Numbered from the stretch's first letter, positions 24,659 through 33,752 are shown. The stretch is DNA of 64,000 nucleotides from JAFAMB01 sp963775805 (GCA_963775805.1 CAVZKG010000004.1:434001-498000), one strand, 5' to 3'. The notes: generated by a model not told the origin, from the letters alone. A program made the numbers and translations.

Positions 24659-25816
24659 TCAGGAGCGCGCCGGCGTGACCAAATACTTTTCGCCAGTCGC
24701 TTTGCGCGAAATCGATCGAAGGACTTCTGGCTGAAGAAGGTCCGACAACGTCACCGTCTGGTTATAGTGGCTGGCGAAAGTTGTTTTGATCTCGGAAGCG
24801 ACACGAGCGCGAAGTTCGGCCGCCCGTGCTCGTCCGATTTTTTGAAGAAATGGAGTCACGAGCCACCCTCCGATACCCCAAGCCATGCCGTAGCCGCGTG
24901 TGAGTTCTGTGGGGCTCGTGTCCAATGCCCCATACAAGTAGACTTGTTTGTGAACCGAGGAGCCGTATCTGTTGTATTCCGTCATTTGCCGAACGGCGAC
25001 GGATTCCATGGCGACCAGAATTTTGCTAGCCGTGAGACCGCCGCCGATCGCGTCGAAGGCAAGGGTGGCACCCGTTTCCGATATGGCGTCGGTGAGCGTC
25101 GTAGTAAAATCTTCAGCCGAAGAATCGCACACGTAGCGAGCGCCAAGTTCCCTTAGCAATTCTGCCTGAGATGCACTTCGAACAATGTTTACCAAAGGCA
25201 CGCCGTCTCTTTGGCAGACTTTATTGAGCATCTGGCCGAGGTTCGACGCCGCAGCCGTGTGGACAAGCGCCGTATGACCTTCCATGCGCATGGTTTCGAT
25301 CATGCCAAGCGCGGTGAGCGGATTGACGAAACACGACGCCCCTTCAGCAGCGGAAACACCGTCGGGCAAGACCAGGCAATTTTCGGTGGGGATGGTGCGA
25401 TATTGACTGTACATACCGCCGCCGAACAGCGCCACGGTCTTCCCCATCAGGGCCGTTGCGCGGTCACCTGTTGCAACCACGAGTCCAGCGCCTTCGTTGC
25501 CGACACTCAAGGCTTCCCCCAGGCGACCAGCCATGGCCCGGCGCGCGGCGTCCGAAACGCTCATAGTCGTTCGCCGAGTCGACCCTTCTCCGGTTGTTTC
25601 AGCGGTCGAAACGTCTGCACCGCCCAAGAGAAGCCCGACATCGGAAGGATTGACCGGAGAAGCCTCGATCCTCACCACGACTTCGTTCGGGCGAGGAGGA
25701 TCGATCGTTTTCGCTTCCAGGCTCAGCTCGAGTTCTCCTGAGGTCGTCAGAAGAGAGTTAAGACAAAGGCCAGACGGCGGAACGAGACCTGTTGAATCAC
25801 TATTTGAGTTGGTCAT
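24659..25816 (-). CDS. MDR-superfamily zinc-independent oxidoreductase
   Basis: About 385 residues of quinone-oxidoreductase/alcohol-dehydrogenase-like fold: the GroES-like N-terminus has RIEASPVNPSDVGLL, NEGAGLVVATG and CFVNPLTALGMI, and the nucleotide domain has ALVHTAAASNLGQMLNK. Catalytic zinc ligands of classical ADH are not evident. It would reduce a quinone, enal or similar substrate with NAD(P)H. ATG 25816 is used; an earlier start at 25879 adds a non-family extension. It is divergent from an HxlR regulator, an arrangement often seen for redox-sensing control of such enzymes. Confidence 0.75.
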   Translation of the reverse strand: MTNSNSDSTGLVPPSGLCLNSLLTTSGELELSLEAKTIDPPRPNEVVVRIEASPVNPSDVGLLLGGADVSTAETTGEGSTRRTTMSVSDAARRAMAGRLGEALSVGNEGAGLVVATGDRATALMGKTVALFGGGMYSQYRTIPTENCLVLPDGVSAAEGASCFVNPLTALGMIETMRMEGHTALVHTAAASNLGQMLNKVCQRDGVPLVNIVRSASQAELLRELGARYVCDSSAEDFTTTLTDAISETGATLAFDAIGGGLTASKILVAMESVAVRQMTEYNRYGSSVHKQVYLYGALDTSPTELTRGYGMAWGIGGWLVTPFLQKIGRARAAELRARVASEIKTTFASHYNQTVTLSDLLQPEVLRSISRKATGEKYLVTPARS

Positions 25817-26128
25817 GGGATTTGGTTTTAAGACTAGCGTCGGCACCCATTGTTGAGTGACGATTGGGAAAGAAAACAAACGTGGCCGTGCAAAAACGGA
25901 GTGTCAGCATGTCCACACTCACGCGCACGGCTTGAATTGTTATCGTTTCTTTAACATAAGTTCAACAATGAGACTTAAAGGGATCGGCGGCATATCGCGA
26001 GGATTTTTTTCGAGACCTGCAGCCTCTTCGCTCAGCCGAAATAGGACCATTGCCCTGTTGTTGGGCCGAATAATCTCGGCTAGCGAGTGCCCACGGCAAA
26101 ACCACGAACGGTCCAAGGAGGCGACTCT
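25817..26128. other. Divergent intergenic region
   Basis: Separates the oxidoreductase (leftward) from the HxlR regulator (rightward) and should contain both promoters. No clear palindrome or promoter could be chosen by eye. Confidence 0.4.
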
Positions 26129-26578
26129 ATGCAGCGAAAAAGTTGGGCGTTAGCCGAATGTCCCATGGCTCGCTCTGTAGACGTTATCGGTGATTGGGGC
26201 GCCCTTATGATTCTGCGTGAAGCCTTTGGTGGCACGACCCGATTCGACGACTTTCAAAAACAACTCGATATGTCGCGCAATTTGCTGACAGCTCGGCTGA
26301 AGAAGCTGGTCGCTTGCGGAATCCTGGAACGCAGACCCATCGCCGAGGAAGGGCGAAGGCAGGAGTATGTCTTGACCGAAATGGGAGAGGATCTTCTTAC
26401 GACGATCATCGCGTTGCGCCAGTGGGGCGACCGGTGGATGTTTCGGCCCTCGCCGGCGCCTGTGCGCATGCTTGACGCGTCGGACGGGAGCGAACTCGAA
26501 CGGCTCAAAGTACGGTCATCGCGCGGCCGGGAACTGAGCCGCACAGATATTCAGCTCCGCAGGCGCATTCCGAAATAG
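26129..26578 (+). CDS. HxlR-family transcriptional regulator
   Basis: A 149-residue winged-helix regulator: the conserved N-terminal Cys is in ALAECPMARSVDVIGDWG, followed by MILREAFGGTTRFDDFQK, the recognition region SRNLLTARLKKLVACGIL and wing GRRQEYVLTEMGEDL. HxlR proteins commonly sense electrophiles or oxidants through that cysteine. ATG 26129 has a strong AAGGAGG seven bases upstream, so the longer frame from 26087 is rejected. Its likely target is the divergent oxidoreductase, with the downstream hydratase gene also possible. Confidence 0.85.
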   Translation: MQRKSWALAECPMARSVDVIGDWGALMILREAFGGTTRFDDFQKQLDMSRNLLTARLKKLVACGILERRPIAEEGRRQEYVLTEMGEDLLTTIIALRQWGDRWMFRPSPAPVRMLDASDGSELERLKVRSSRGRELSRTDIQLRRRIPK

Positions 26579-26743
26579 CCTGACGAGAAGCCGGATCGCC
26601 GAGGCTCGCGATAGATCCGATCTTCAGACTTGCAAAGGCGAACTCGCGAGTCTAAAAGTTCAATTTTGAGACTAATGTGTCTGCCCAGGCGGACATACGC
26701 CGCCCCTCACTCACACGATATTCTAAGAAACGGAGGTAACTCT

Positions 26744-27580
26744 ATGAATGACGTTCCCAGGAGAATCACGACTGATAAGAGGACGTCGGGACATTGGCGC
26801 GTCACGCTGAACAATCCGCCGATCAACGCGATCGACGATCGCATGTACGACGAGGTCTTCGATCTTGTGGAGGAGATCGAGGCCGAACCTTCGCTGAAAG
26901 TCGTTACCTTTGAGAGTGCGAATTCGGACTTTTTCATCGCTCATTACAGCACTGCGGCGCCGCGCAGCCGCTTCGGAACGCCGCGTTGGATCGACGCAGC
27001 AACCCGGCTCGCTCAAAGCGATGTGCTGAGCATTGCGGTCATACGTGGGAGGGTACGCGGAGGTGGCAGCGAATTCGCCCTGGCCTGCGATGTCCGATTT
27101 GCCAGCCGAGAAAAAGCCATTTTCGGTCAACCGGAGGTCGGAACTGGTCTTATTCCGGGTGGTGGCGCTCTTCAGCGTTTACCGCTTCTGGTGGGACGTT
27201 CAAGGGCGATCGAGATCATCTTGGGTGCGGACGATTTTGATGCTGAAACCGCCGAACGGTATGGATGGATCAATCGGGCAATTCCTGAGACGGAGCTTGA
27301 TGGTTTCGTCGATAACTTTGTGCGACGCATTCTGTCGTTCGACAAGCAGGCACTGAGCACCTGCAAGGCGACGATCAATCAAGTCGGCTTGCCCGACAGT
27401 TCACAGCTTCAGAACACTCAAGATACTTTCTTCACCACGTTCGGATGGTCGGGAGCAAAGGCCCGCATACCCAAATTGATTGAGCGTGGCATCGGCAAGG
27501 CCGGTGAGTTTGAGCTGAATCTTGGCCGTCACATCGCTAATCTGAGACGAAATGATCGGATAAGTGCGGAACGCCGCTAG
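26744..27580 (+). CDS. Enoyl-CoA hydratase/isomerase family protein
   Basis: A 278-residue crotonase-fold protein. It shows LNNPPINAIDDRMYDEV at the N-terminus, the oxyanion-hole strands VTFESANSDFFIAHY and IRGRVRGGGSEFALACD, then FGQPEVGTGLIPGGGALQRL with a likely catalytic Glu. ATG 26744 is preceded by GGAGG at seven bases. The canonical substrate cannot be read from sequence. It follows the HxlR gene by 165 bp and may belong to the same regulon. Confidence 0.8.
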   Translation: MNDVPRRITTDKRTSGHWRVTLNNPPINAIDDRMYDEVFDLVEEIEAEPSLKVVTFESANSDFFIAHYSTAAPRSRFGTPRWIDAATRLAQSDVLSIAVIRGRVRGGGSEFALACDVRFASREKAIFGQPEVGTGLIPGGGALQRLPLLVGRSRAIEIILGADDFDAETAERYGWINRAIPETELDGFVDNFVRRILSFDKQALSTCKATINQVGLPDSSQLQNTQDTFFTTFGWSGAKARIPKLIERGIGKAGEFELNLGRHIANLRRNDRISAERR

Positions 27581-27581
27581 A

Positions 27582-27860
27582 TGCTGATCTGCACGCCGGT
27601 CAGTTCTTCTGAAATCGTCCACAGACGTCGGGCGACGTCCGGGTCTTGGGCAGCGGGCAGAACATAGGCGTCTTTCACAGGCCTTCAGTTCATAGAACCC
27701 GTCCGGCCCGTAATACTTGCCGCAAGCCGCTTGGCCCGAAGTCGCCGCGAACAGGGTCGGGAGCGCCCCGTCGTGCGCCGAGTGGCTGAGGAGTGGCTTC
27801 ATGAAGCGCTTGTTGAACTGCGCCCACACGCCGGTCTCGCCGGGCGTGCCCAGTTTTGTT
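27582..27860 (-). pseudogene. C-terminal remnant of a short-chain dehydrogenase
   Basis: The minus strand reads WAQFNKRFMKPLLSHSAHDG, then GKYYGPDGFYELK, which is the closing part of an SDR-type oxidoreductase. A frameshift follows, and the last segment DAYVLPAAQDPDVARRLWTI continues in another frame to the stop at 27582. The N-terminal Rossmann part is absent: the coding match stops just short of the tRNA 3' end. It is a dead gene. Confidence 0.65.
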
Positions 27861-27866
27861 ACGAAA

Positions 27867-27957
27867 TGGCGGAAGGGGTGGGATTCGAACCCACGGTACG
27901 ATTGCTCGTACGCCTGATTTCGAGTCAGGTGCCTTCGACCAGCTCAGCCACCCTTCC
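27867..27957 (-). tRNA. serX: tRNA-Ser (anticodon CGA)
   Basis: Minus-strand transcript with a 7-bp acceptor (GGAAGGG/CCCTTCC), anticodon loop CTCGAAA giving CGA (reads UCG), a long variable arm GTACGA-GCAA-TCGTAC typical of serine tRNAs, T-arm GTGGG-TTCGAAT-CCCAC, discriminator G and an encoded CCA at 27867-27869. Its 3' end touches a broken SDR gene. The symbol is a generic label. Confidence 0.93.
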
Positions 27958-28146
27958 ATCGAGTCAAAATTAGGGACGGGAAGATATCTTAATTGAATCG
28001 CTTGTCGACGATTTAGTTACCGCGGCGGAAGTGAGAATTATGAATTAAGAAAGGCGGAATGGAGAAACCTTTCTCAGACCGCGAACAGCGAGATAAAAAA
28101 GTTCACTACAATGGCCTTTTAATAACCGTGTCCTCTCGCATCGTCC

Positions 28147-28188
28147 GAACTCCGAACTCCGAACTCCGAACTCCGAACCTCGAACTCC
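28147..28188. repeat. Heptamer tandem array, 6 units
   Basis: Six consecutive 7-nt units of the form GAACTCC (one GAACCTC). The same unit family recurs at 48197-48224, 48322-48349 and 51352-51499. Confidence 0.85.
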
Positions 28189-28196
28189 AAGTGCCC

Positions 28197-28772
28197 TCAG
28201 TAGACCTCCTCTTTCTCGTGGTCTCGCTTTGTCGGGTGAAGGTACTCGTAGTTGTCGGAAAGTTTGTACATTGCGTGGCGAAACAATCCGACGAAGCCAG
28301 GACTTTGAGCGTCGAAGCGTTGGGAGGCGTTGTAATAGAGCGCTCCGGCGCTCAGCGCGCGCGCTAACGCTAATATCCCGAGACTCGCGTTAGCCCATCC
28401 TGTGATTGAGATGGCGCTGACCTCTGATGAAGCTGGAAGCATAAGAGCGTTGAACCAGGCAACTGTGCCGATAAGGATGCACCTGGCAATAATGCGTCGG
28501 AGACGGCATCTTTGGGAGATCCAGTAAAATCGTTCCGGTGGAATCGGATCTCGTTTCGAGAGAACACCGCCCAATCTCCAGGATCGGACAAATCTAGCGT
28601 AATCGATGCAACCCAAGAACGGGCTGAGGATTGCGCCAGCCACGAGCGCGGGAAAAACAGGCAGCGAGCTAAGCCACTGCAAAAAGGCCACAAAAAGGCA
28701 GCCCAAAAAGCCGAAGATAACAAACACTTCGACCATACGGACCAATATAGGATTCGATTCGTCCGATTCCAA
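28197..28772 (-). CDS. Hypothetical membrane protein
   Basis: A 191-residue protein with two hydrophobic segments near the N-terminus (VFVIFGFLGCLFVAFLQWL and VFPALVAGAILSPFLG) and two more at about 97-135, with a basic C-terminal tail. No known family signature. It is transcribed in the same direction as the 28911-30189 pair, 139 bp away across two hairpins. Function unknown. Confidence 0.55.
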   Translation of the reverse strand: MESDESNPILVRMVEVFVIFGFLGCLFVAFLQWLSSLPVFPALVAGAILSPFLGCIDYARFVRSWRLGGVLSKRDPIPPERFYWISQRCRLRRIIARCILIGTVAWFNALMLPASSEVSAISITGWANASLGILALARALSAGALYYNASQRFDAQSPGFVGLFRHAMYKLSDNYEYLHPTKRDHEKEEVY

Positions 28773-28856
28773 GCAGAGATGTGGTCAAAGAAAAAGATTT
28801 CGCCCGGGCAATACAGACCGTGATAGCGGATTTGTTTAGGTACACTTGTTCATCAG

Positions 28857-28910
28857 AGCCGCTTTCTAAGCGGCTCATTAGCCGGAAAATCGCTCGAGCG
28901 ATTTTCTGGC
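28857..28910. repeat. Two adjacent hairpins after the 28911 gene
   Basis: GAGCCGCTT-TCT-AAGCGGCTC (28857-28877) and a long palindrome with arms GCCGGAAAATCGCTC and GAGCGATTTTCTGGC (28881-28910). The second starts right at the stop codon of the minus-strand gene, so they may end its transcript, although there is no T-run. Confidence 0.6.
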
Positions 28911-29771
28911 TTACTGATTCATTTTCGAAAGGAATTCCTTCATCTCATCCTTGTTCCCTTTGAATGCGACCAGGAAGGAGATGTCTTTTAGCCCCGTCAC
29001 AGCGCCAACCCAATTGTCTGCCTCAACGATCTCCCATTTCCCTTTCCGGATCTTAACGCCCAGGTCGTTCGGTTGAAACATGTAGAGGAGCAGTTCTTTG
29101 TCCGTGACGGCCATGATCTGCGCTACGTCGGCACCATCGAACTTGAATACACGGCATCCAACGGTTTTGACGTCCGCAAATTGTCGGGGAACCGTGCAAT
29201 GCTCCATTCCGTGCTTGAGAAAGAACCAGTCCTGAAGATCTGCAGCTCTTGTCTCGACCGCTTCAAATTCGTCTCCGTTCAGACTATTGGCCGATTCGAG
29301 CAACTCGCTGATGTGATCGGCGCCTTCGAACGAGTTTAAGCGGTCTGAAATGAGAAAGATCACCATGCAAACGGTCGCCACCAGACCGACCCCTACGGCA
29401 AACAAAATCGTGCGTCTCGGAGCTCTTCTGACCGGTTCCTCGTCTTCCTCTTCATCTGATACGGCGTCACTCTCCGATGGTTCAGACTTGTTGCGGGAAC
29501 GCTTCACGAAAGGCGCGTGAGAGTCTGGCGCCGCTGACGCGGTTGGGCCATCGGTGTTGCCCGCCCTGGTAAGCAAGCTTTCGAACGCTTTTGCCTCCGA
29601 GTCCGCCAACTTTAACAAGGAGAGCTCGTAAGCAACTTTATCGTCAAAGTCGATCTGCCGTTGCAGGAGTTGTGATGATCCTGGTTCTGCGCCCGCGCTT
29701 GAAGCGACTTCGGCGAGTTCCGGGGCGTATTCATACGCTGGTCTGAAAAGAGGAAGAAGCGGTTGCCCCAT
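28911..29771 (-). CDS. Single-pass membrane protein, possible anti-sigma partner
   Basis: About 286 residues from ATG 29771. A polar, low-complexity N-terminal half with an acidic stretch (SDEEEDEEP) is followed by one membrane helix (RRTILFAVGVGLVATVCMVIF, in the middle of the chain) and an outer domain of about 130 residues with a possible Cys pair (MEHCTVPRQ, TVGCRVFKF). It directly follows a sigma-like gene, the layout of an anti-sigma factor, but I see no known anti-sigma signature. A TTG at 29831 would overlap the previous gene. Confidence 0.6.
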   Translation of the reverse strand: MGQPLLPLFRPAYEYAPELAEVASSAGAEPGSSQLLQRQIDFDDKVAYELSLLKLADSEAKAFESLLTRAGNTDGPTASAAPDSHAPFVKRSRNKSEPSESDAVSDEEEDEEPVRRAPRRTILFAVGVGLVATVCMVIFLISDRLNSFEGADHISELLESANSLNGDEFEAVETRAADLQDWFFLKHGMEHCTVPRQFADVKTVGCRVFKFDGADVAQIMAVTDKELLLYMFQPNDLGVKIRKGKWEIVEADNWVGAVTGLKDISFLVAFKGNKDEMKEFLSKMNQ

Positions 29772-29775
29772 TGCT

Positions 29776-30189
29776 TCAGAGTTTATTGGTATTGGTTCTG
29801 CCGTTTTCGAGCCTTTGTCTCGCTCCGTCAATCATTCGAGCCAGTTCTTCGATCCCGATTTCGAGAAGTCCAGCCAGATCGCGCGGGCTGAAAATCTCAA
29901 GATAAAAAAGAGTAATCGCTGAGCGCTCCGGTTCAGGAAGGTGATGGAGGGCGAGGGGCCAGCCTGCAAGCTCTCTCTCGGGCGATTGTGAGACAATCAC
30001 CGGCAAATTCAGCGCTTTACGAAACAACTCCACTTTTCGTTCCGGACTACCGGCGTCGTCTTCCACTGGCTGGGTCAAAGTCTCGTTTAACGCTCGTTCG
30101 GCTTCTGCATGTTGGCCGGTCCGGATCAGCAGGAGTCGATACAGCGCCTGGATATGATCGAAAGCGGAAACAGTGTTCAACGTTGTCAT
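29776..30189 (-). CDS. Small sigma-70 region 4-like protein
   Basis: A 137-residue protein whose C-terminal half resembles sigma-70 region 4: HHLPEPERSAITLFYLEIFS, followed by PRDLAGLLEIGIEELARMID as the helix-turn-helix. The usual region 2 of ECF sigmas (core binding) is not clear in the N-terminal half. It may therefore be a degenerate sigma or sigma-like regulator. It is immediately upstream of the membrane protein 28911-29771, suggesting a signalling pair. Confidence 0.55.
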   Translation of the reverse strand: MTTLNTVSAFDHIQALYRLLLIRTGQHAEAERALNETLTQPVEDDAGSPERKVELFRKALNLPVIVSQSPERELAGWPLALHHLPEPERSAITLFYLEIFSPRDLAGLLEIGIEELARMIDGARQRLENGRTNTNKL

Positions 30190-30267
30190 GCTATCTTGGG
30201 ATTAACACCAGCTCAAGGGGAATGAACCAGCGTAGAGCGCTTGAACTGATCTGTCGGACATGTCACT

Positions 30268-32022
30268 TTGCGCATATTGAACGCAGCCAAGAATATCCTA
30301 TTTGTTTGTACGGGGAACGTTTGCCGGAGTCCGATGGCGGAGGGGTTATTCCGTCATCTGGTGGCGGCCCGGCCCGATATCCGCGTTCAATCTGCGGGGG
30401 TTAGTACGTTTCCTGGACAGCCACCCAGTCCACATGCTGTTTCGGTATTGGCCGATCTGCGAATCGATATTTCAAGGCTGCGAAGCATGCCTCTCTCGGA
30501 TAAACTGGTGCGCGACGCGTCATGCATCATTGCGATGACACGCGGCCATCTGGAATCAATTCAGTACCTCTTTCCTGAAGCGATTGAGAAAACTTTTCTT
30601 CTTCGAGAATTCGACGAGACCGCTGCATCGTTGGACGTCGCCGATCCGATTGGATTGGGCCGCGAGGAATACGAGACGACTCGCGACATCATACGGCGGG
30701 CGCTTCCCGGGGTCTTGAAGTTTATTGATAGCGGCGCACTCGATGCCAAATCCAGCAGCGACTCTTTTACGATGAATCAACCAGGGAATTTCAGTTTGGA
30801 ACAGGTCGACCCCGCGATCTTTCAGGTGATCCAGAACGAACGCAAACGGCAGTTTGAAAATATCGAATTGATCGCTTCGGAAAACTTTACGAGCCGGGCG
30901 GTGATGGAGGCTCAAGGTTCGGTGCTGACCAACAAATACGCGGAAGGGTACCCTGGCAAACGGTGGTACGGCGGTTGTGAGTTTGTGGACGTTGCCGAGC
31001 AGCTGGCAATCGACCGTGCCAAACAACTTTTTGGGGCTGAACACGTTAACGTGCAGGCACACAGCGGTAGCCAGGCCAATATGGCGGTCTACTTCAGCGT
31101 TTTGCAGCAGGGGGATCGGATCCTGACAATGGACCTGTCTCATGGCGGACACCTGACGCATGGAAATAAGGCGAATTTCTCGGGGCGTTTCTATGAGGTT
31201 ACGCACTATGGCGTAAGCAAAGAGACGGAGCAGATCGATTACAATCAGCTCTCGGACTTGGCTCTGCAACATCGTCCAAAGATGATTACCGCAGGGGCTT
31301 CTGCTTACCCGAGAGCAATCGATTTCGTGAAAATGCGGCAAATAGCCAATGCGGTGGGTGCTTATTTGTTTGTAGATATGGCGCACATCGCCGGGCTGAT
31401 TGCCGCCGGCGTGCATACATCACCCGTTGGAATCGCAGATTTCGTGACCACCACGACTCACAAAAGCTTGCGTGGTCCACGAGGCGGTATCGTGATGTGC
31501 AAGCCCGACCTCGCTAAAGGGATCGACAGCCTGATATTTCCTGGTATCCAAGGAGGGCCGTTAATGCACGTGATTGCGGCAAAAGCTGTCTGTTTGCACG
31601 AGGCGTTGCAACCCGAATTCAAACAGTATCAAGTGCAAGTCACGCGGAATGCCAAAGCGTTGGCTGCGAGTTTGCACATGAAGGGTTATCGCCTTGTTTC
31701 GGGAGGCACCGACAACCATCTGATGCTCGTTGATCTCCGTCCGAAAGGGCTGAACGGGAGGCAGGCTCAGGAAACGCTCGACGAAGCCGGCATTACAGTG
31801 AATAAAAATTCGATTCCATTCGACACGGAGTCAGTCTTCAAAGGTGGCGGAATCCGTATCGGCACTCCGGCTGTCACCACTCGCGGGATGAAAGAAGAAG
31901 AAATGATGGCAATCGTCGATTTGATCGACAAAGCCCTCAGTTGCGGTGGCGACAAAGCCGTTCTCGCCGAAGTTCGAGCAGAAGTGCGGCAGATCACCTC
32001 GAATTACCCGCTGCCGGGGTAA
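30268..32022 (+). CDS. glyA: Low-molecular-weight phosphatase fused to serine hydroxymethyltransferase
   Basis: One frame of 584 residues with two enzymes. Residues about 9-150 are a low-molecular-weight protein-tyrosine/arginine phosphatase, with the C-x5-R loop VCTGNVCRSPMAEGLF and the general-acid DVADPIG. From Met169 (30772) it is GlyA, which makes glycine and 5,10-methylene-THF from serine: IELIASENFTSRAVMEAQGS and the PLP lysine region TTTTHKSLRGPRGG are intact. No stop or ribosome site separates them, so a real fusion is likely. The start is TTG 30268 or a nearby TTG, with no ATG in frame. Confidence 0.85.
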   Translation: MRILNAAKNILFVCTGNVCRSPMAEGLFRHLVAARPDIRVQSAGVSTFPGQPPSPHAVSVLADLRIDISRLRSMPLSDKLVRDASCIIAMTRGHLESIQYLFPEAIEKTFLLREFDETAASLDVADPIGLGREEYETTRDIIRRALPGVLKFIDSGALDAKSSSDSFTMNQPGNFSLEQVDPAIFQVIQNERKRQFENIELIASENFTSRAVMEAQGSVLTNKYAEGYPGKRWYGGCEFVDVAEQLAIDRAKQLFGAEHVNVQAHSGSQANMAVYFSVLQQGDRILTMDLSHGGHLTHGNKANFSGRFYEVTHYGVSKETEQIDYNQLSDLALQHRPKMITAGASAYPRAIDFVKMRQIANAVGAYLFVDMAHIAGLIAAGVHTSPVGIADFVTTTTHKSLRGPRGGIVMCKPDLAKGIDSLIFPGIQGGPLMHVIAAKAVCLHEALQPEFKQYQVQVTRNAKALAASLHMKGYRLVSGGTDNHLMLVDLRPKGLNGRQAQETLDEAGITVNKNSIPFDTESVFKGGGIRIGTPAVTTRGMKEEEMMAIVDLIDKALSCGGDKAVLAEVRAEVRQITSNYPLPG

Positions 32023-32024
32023 TA

Positions 32025-32232
32025 GGAAGTTGTCAGTGTCGGTTGTCGGTTGTCAGTGCGAGAGGGAAGGAAGAGCACAGGGCGGCGTAGCCGCAACCCA
32101 ATCGATGTGGTGTCGGCGTGTGGCATCCTGTCGGGCTAACCCGGCGGTAAATCACCAGCCAACCATCATCTCTTTCCCACTGACAACCGACAACTGACAC
32201 TGACAACTTCTTTGTGACACTGACAACTTCCT
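32025..32232. repeat. TTGTCAG-heptamer inverted repeat element
   Basis: Arms 32025-32058 and 32178-32210 are complementary with one mismatch over about 33 bp; a partial third copy follows at 32213-32232. Arms are made of near-7-nt units such as TTGTCAG and TTGTCGG. It lies between the converging glyA-fusion and malQ genes, so it could end both transcripts. Confidence 0.75.
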
Positions 32233-32235
32233 CTT

Positions 32236-33747
32236 CTAAGACCGTTCGTAGAGGGTCCCGAGTTCTTGCAGGTAGGTGGCGGTTTCGGTTTGCAGGATTT
32301 CCAGCTGTTTGAGGCTTAGACGCCATTGCCAATTGCCCGACGGTTGGCCGGGTATGTTGAACCGAGCCTCGCTTCCAAGGCTCAGCAGGTCTTGCGCCGG
32401 CACTACAAAAAGACGCGAAGGCGCAGCGTATCCGGCGCGGATAATGTCCCATGGAATCGTGTCTCCTTTCACCCGCAAATATCGACGGGCAAAGTCCTGG
32501 ACGGTCGCAGGCGCTTTTCTGAACCATCCCCAGCAGGTGTCGTTGTCATGCGTGCCCGGATATAAAACGGAGTTTAGAATCCCGTTGTGCGGTAAATAGT
32601 TCATCGCGCCTTCAAACCCAAACTGAAGAATATTCATCCCGGGCAGTCCTGTGGCTTCAACCAGATGCCGCACAGAGTCGGTGATGATGCCCAAGTCCTC
32701 GGCCACGAGTTTCGCTCCCGGGAATTCCGATCTAATTGCCTCGAAGATTTCGAGTCCGGGTCCGGACGCCCATTCGTGTACACGCGCATTCACAGCGTCG
32801 GGCGGAATTCTGCAAAACTCGTCAAAACCGCGAAAATGATCGATTCGAACGATGTCAAAGAGCTCGAAGCAACCGCGGAGCCGTGCAAGCCACCAAGCGT
32901 ATCCAGTTGCTTGATGTTTTTTCCAATCGTAAAGCGGATTTCCCCAGAGTTGGCCATCGGCCGAGAAATAGTCCGGTGGCACGCCTGCGACAGCACGCGG
33001 ATTCAAACGAGCGTCCATTTCGAACAAGCTCGGATTGGTCCAGGCGTCCGCGCTGTCCATGGCTACAAAAATCGGTATGTCGCCGAAGATTTCGATGGCG
33101 CGAGAGTTCGCGTACTGTTTGAGCGCGAGCCATTGGCGGAAAAACTCAAACTGGTACCACGCCTGTGCCTCCATTTCGTCCCGCAGTTCTGATTTAGGGA
33201 TCGCCTTTTTGGCATTCGCGAAGTAACGCAGTTCTTCCGGCCAATATGGCCACGAACAACCGTCGAAACGTTGCTTCAAAGCGACGAAACGGGTGTAAGA
33301 ATCGAGCCAATCTTTTTTCGATTTTTTGAATGCGGTGAACTGATTCTTATCGGTGCGTGACCCGTTGGAAACGAACCTGGAGAAAGCCTTTTTCAACACC
33401 GGCCAGCGCAGAATCCATTGTGCACCGAAATCAACCTTGTCTGCCGGGAGTTTGCGTAAGTCAGCTAGATCTTTGTCTTCAAGCAATCCTCGTTCGACGA
33501 GCGTTTCAAGGTCGATGAGATACGGGTTGCCAGCGAACGCCGAAAAGCATTGATAGGGCGAATCGCCAAATCCGGTCGGGCCAAGTGGGCAAACCTGCCA
33601 TGTTTTCATTCCAGCGTTCGCCATGAAATCGATGAAAACGCGCGCCTCCCGTCCGAGAGTGCCGATTCCTGTCGAGCCCGGGAATGAGGTGGGATGCAGG
33701 AGCACGCCCGCAGCCCGATGCTGAAGCCAATTGAATAAGGGTGCCAT
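32236..33747 (-). CDS. malQ: 4-alpha-glucanotransferase (amylomaltase)
   Basis: GH77 enzyme of 503 residues that transfers alpha-1,4-glucan chains between maltodextrins and releases glucose. The family motifs are present: AGVLLHPTSFPGSTGIGTLG at the start, the nucleophile loop FDIVRIDHFRGFDEF, the acid region VAEDLGIITDSVRHL, and GTHDNDTCWGWF. It is the last gene of the maltodextrin locus malE-F-G-K on this strand, after a 97-bp palindrome. It acts in the cytoplasm on sugars brought in by the transporter. Confidence 0.95.
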   Translation of the reverse strand: MAPLFNWLQHRAAGVLLHPTSFPGSTGIGTLGREARVFIDFMANAGMKTWQVCPLGPTGFGDSPYQCFSAFAGNPYLIDLETLVERGLLEDKDLADLRKLPADKVDFGAQWILRWPVLKKAFSRFVSNGSRTDKNQFTAFKKSKKDWLDSYTRFVALKQRFDGCSWPYWPEELRYFANAKKAIPKSELRDEMEAQAWYQFEFFRQWLALKQYANSRAIEIFGDIPIFVAMDSADAWTNPSLFEMDARLNPRAVAGVPPDYFSADGQLWGNPLYDWKKHQATGYAWWLARLRGCFELFDIVRIDHFRGFDEFCRIPPDAVNARVHEWASGPGLEIFEAIRSEFPGAKLVAEDLGIITDSVRHLVEATGLPGMNILQFGFEGAMNYLPHNGILNSVLYPGTHDNDTCWGWFRKAPATVQDFARRYLRVKGDTIPWDIIRAGYAAPSRLFVVPAQDLLSLGSEARFNIPGQPSGNWQWRLSLKQLEILQTETATYLQELGTLYERS

Positions 33748-33752
33748 ATAAA

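Noticed and set aside
24189..24734. 181-codon plus-strand frame
   Set aside because: Antisense to the ICMT N-terminal fragment; no family resemblance.
28059..28367. 102-codon plus-strand frame
   Set aside because: Runs through the heptamer array and is antisense to the membrane protein gene.
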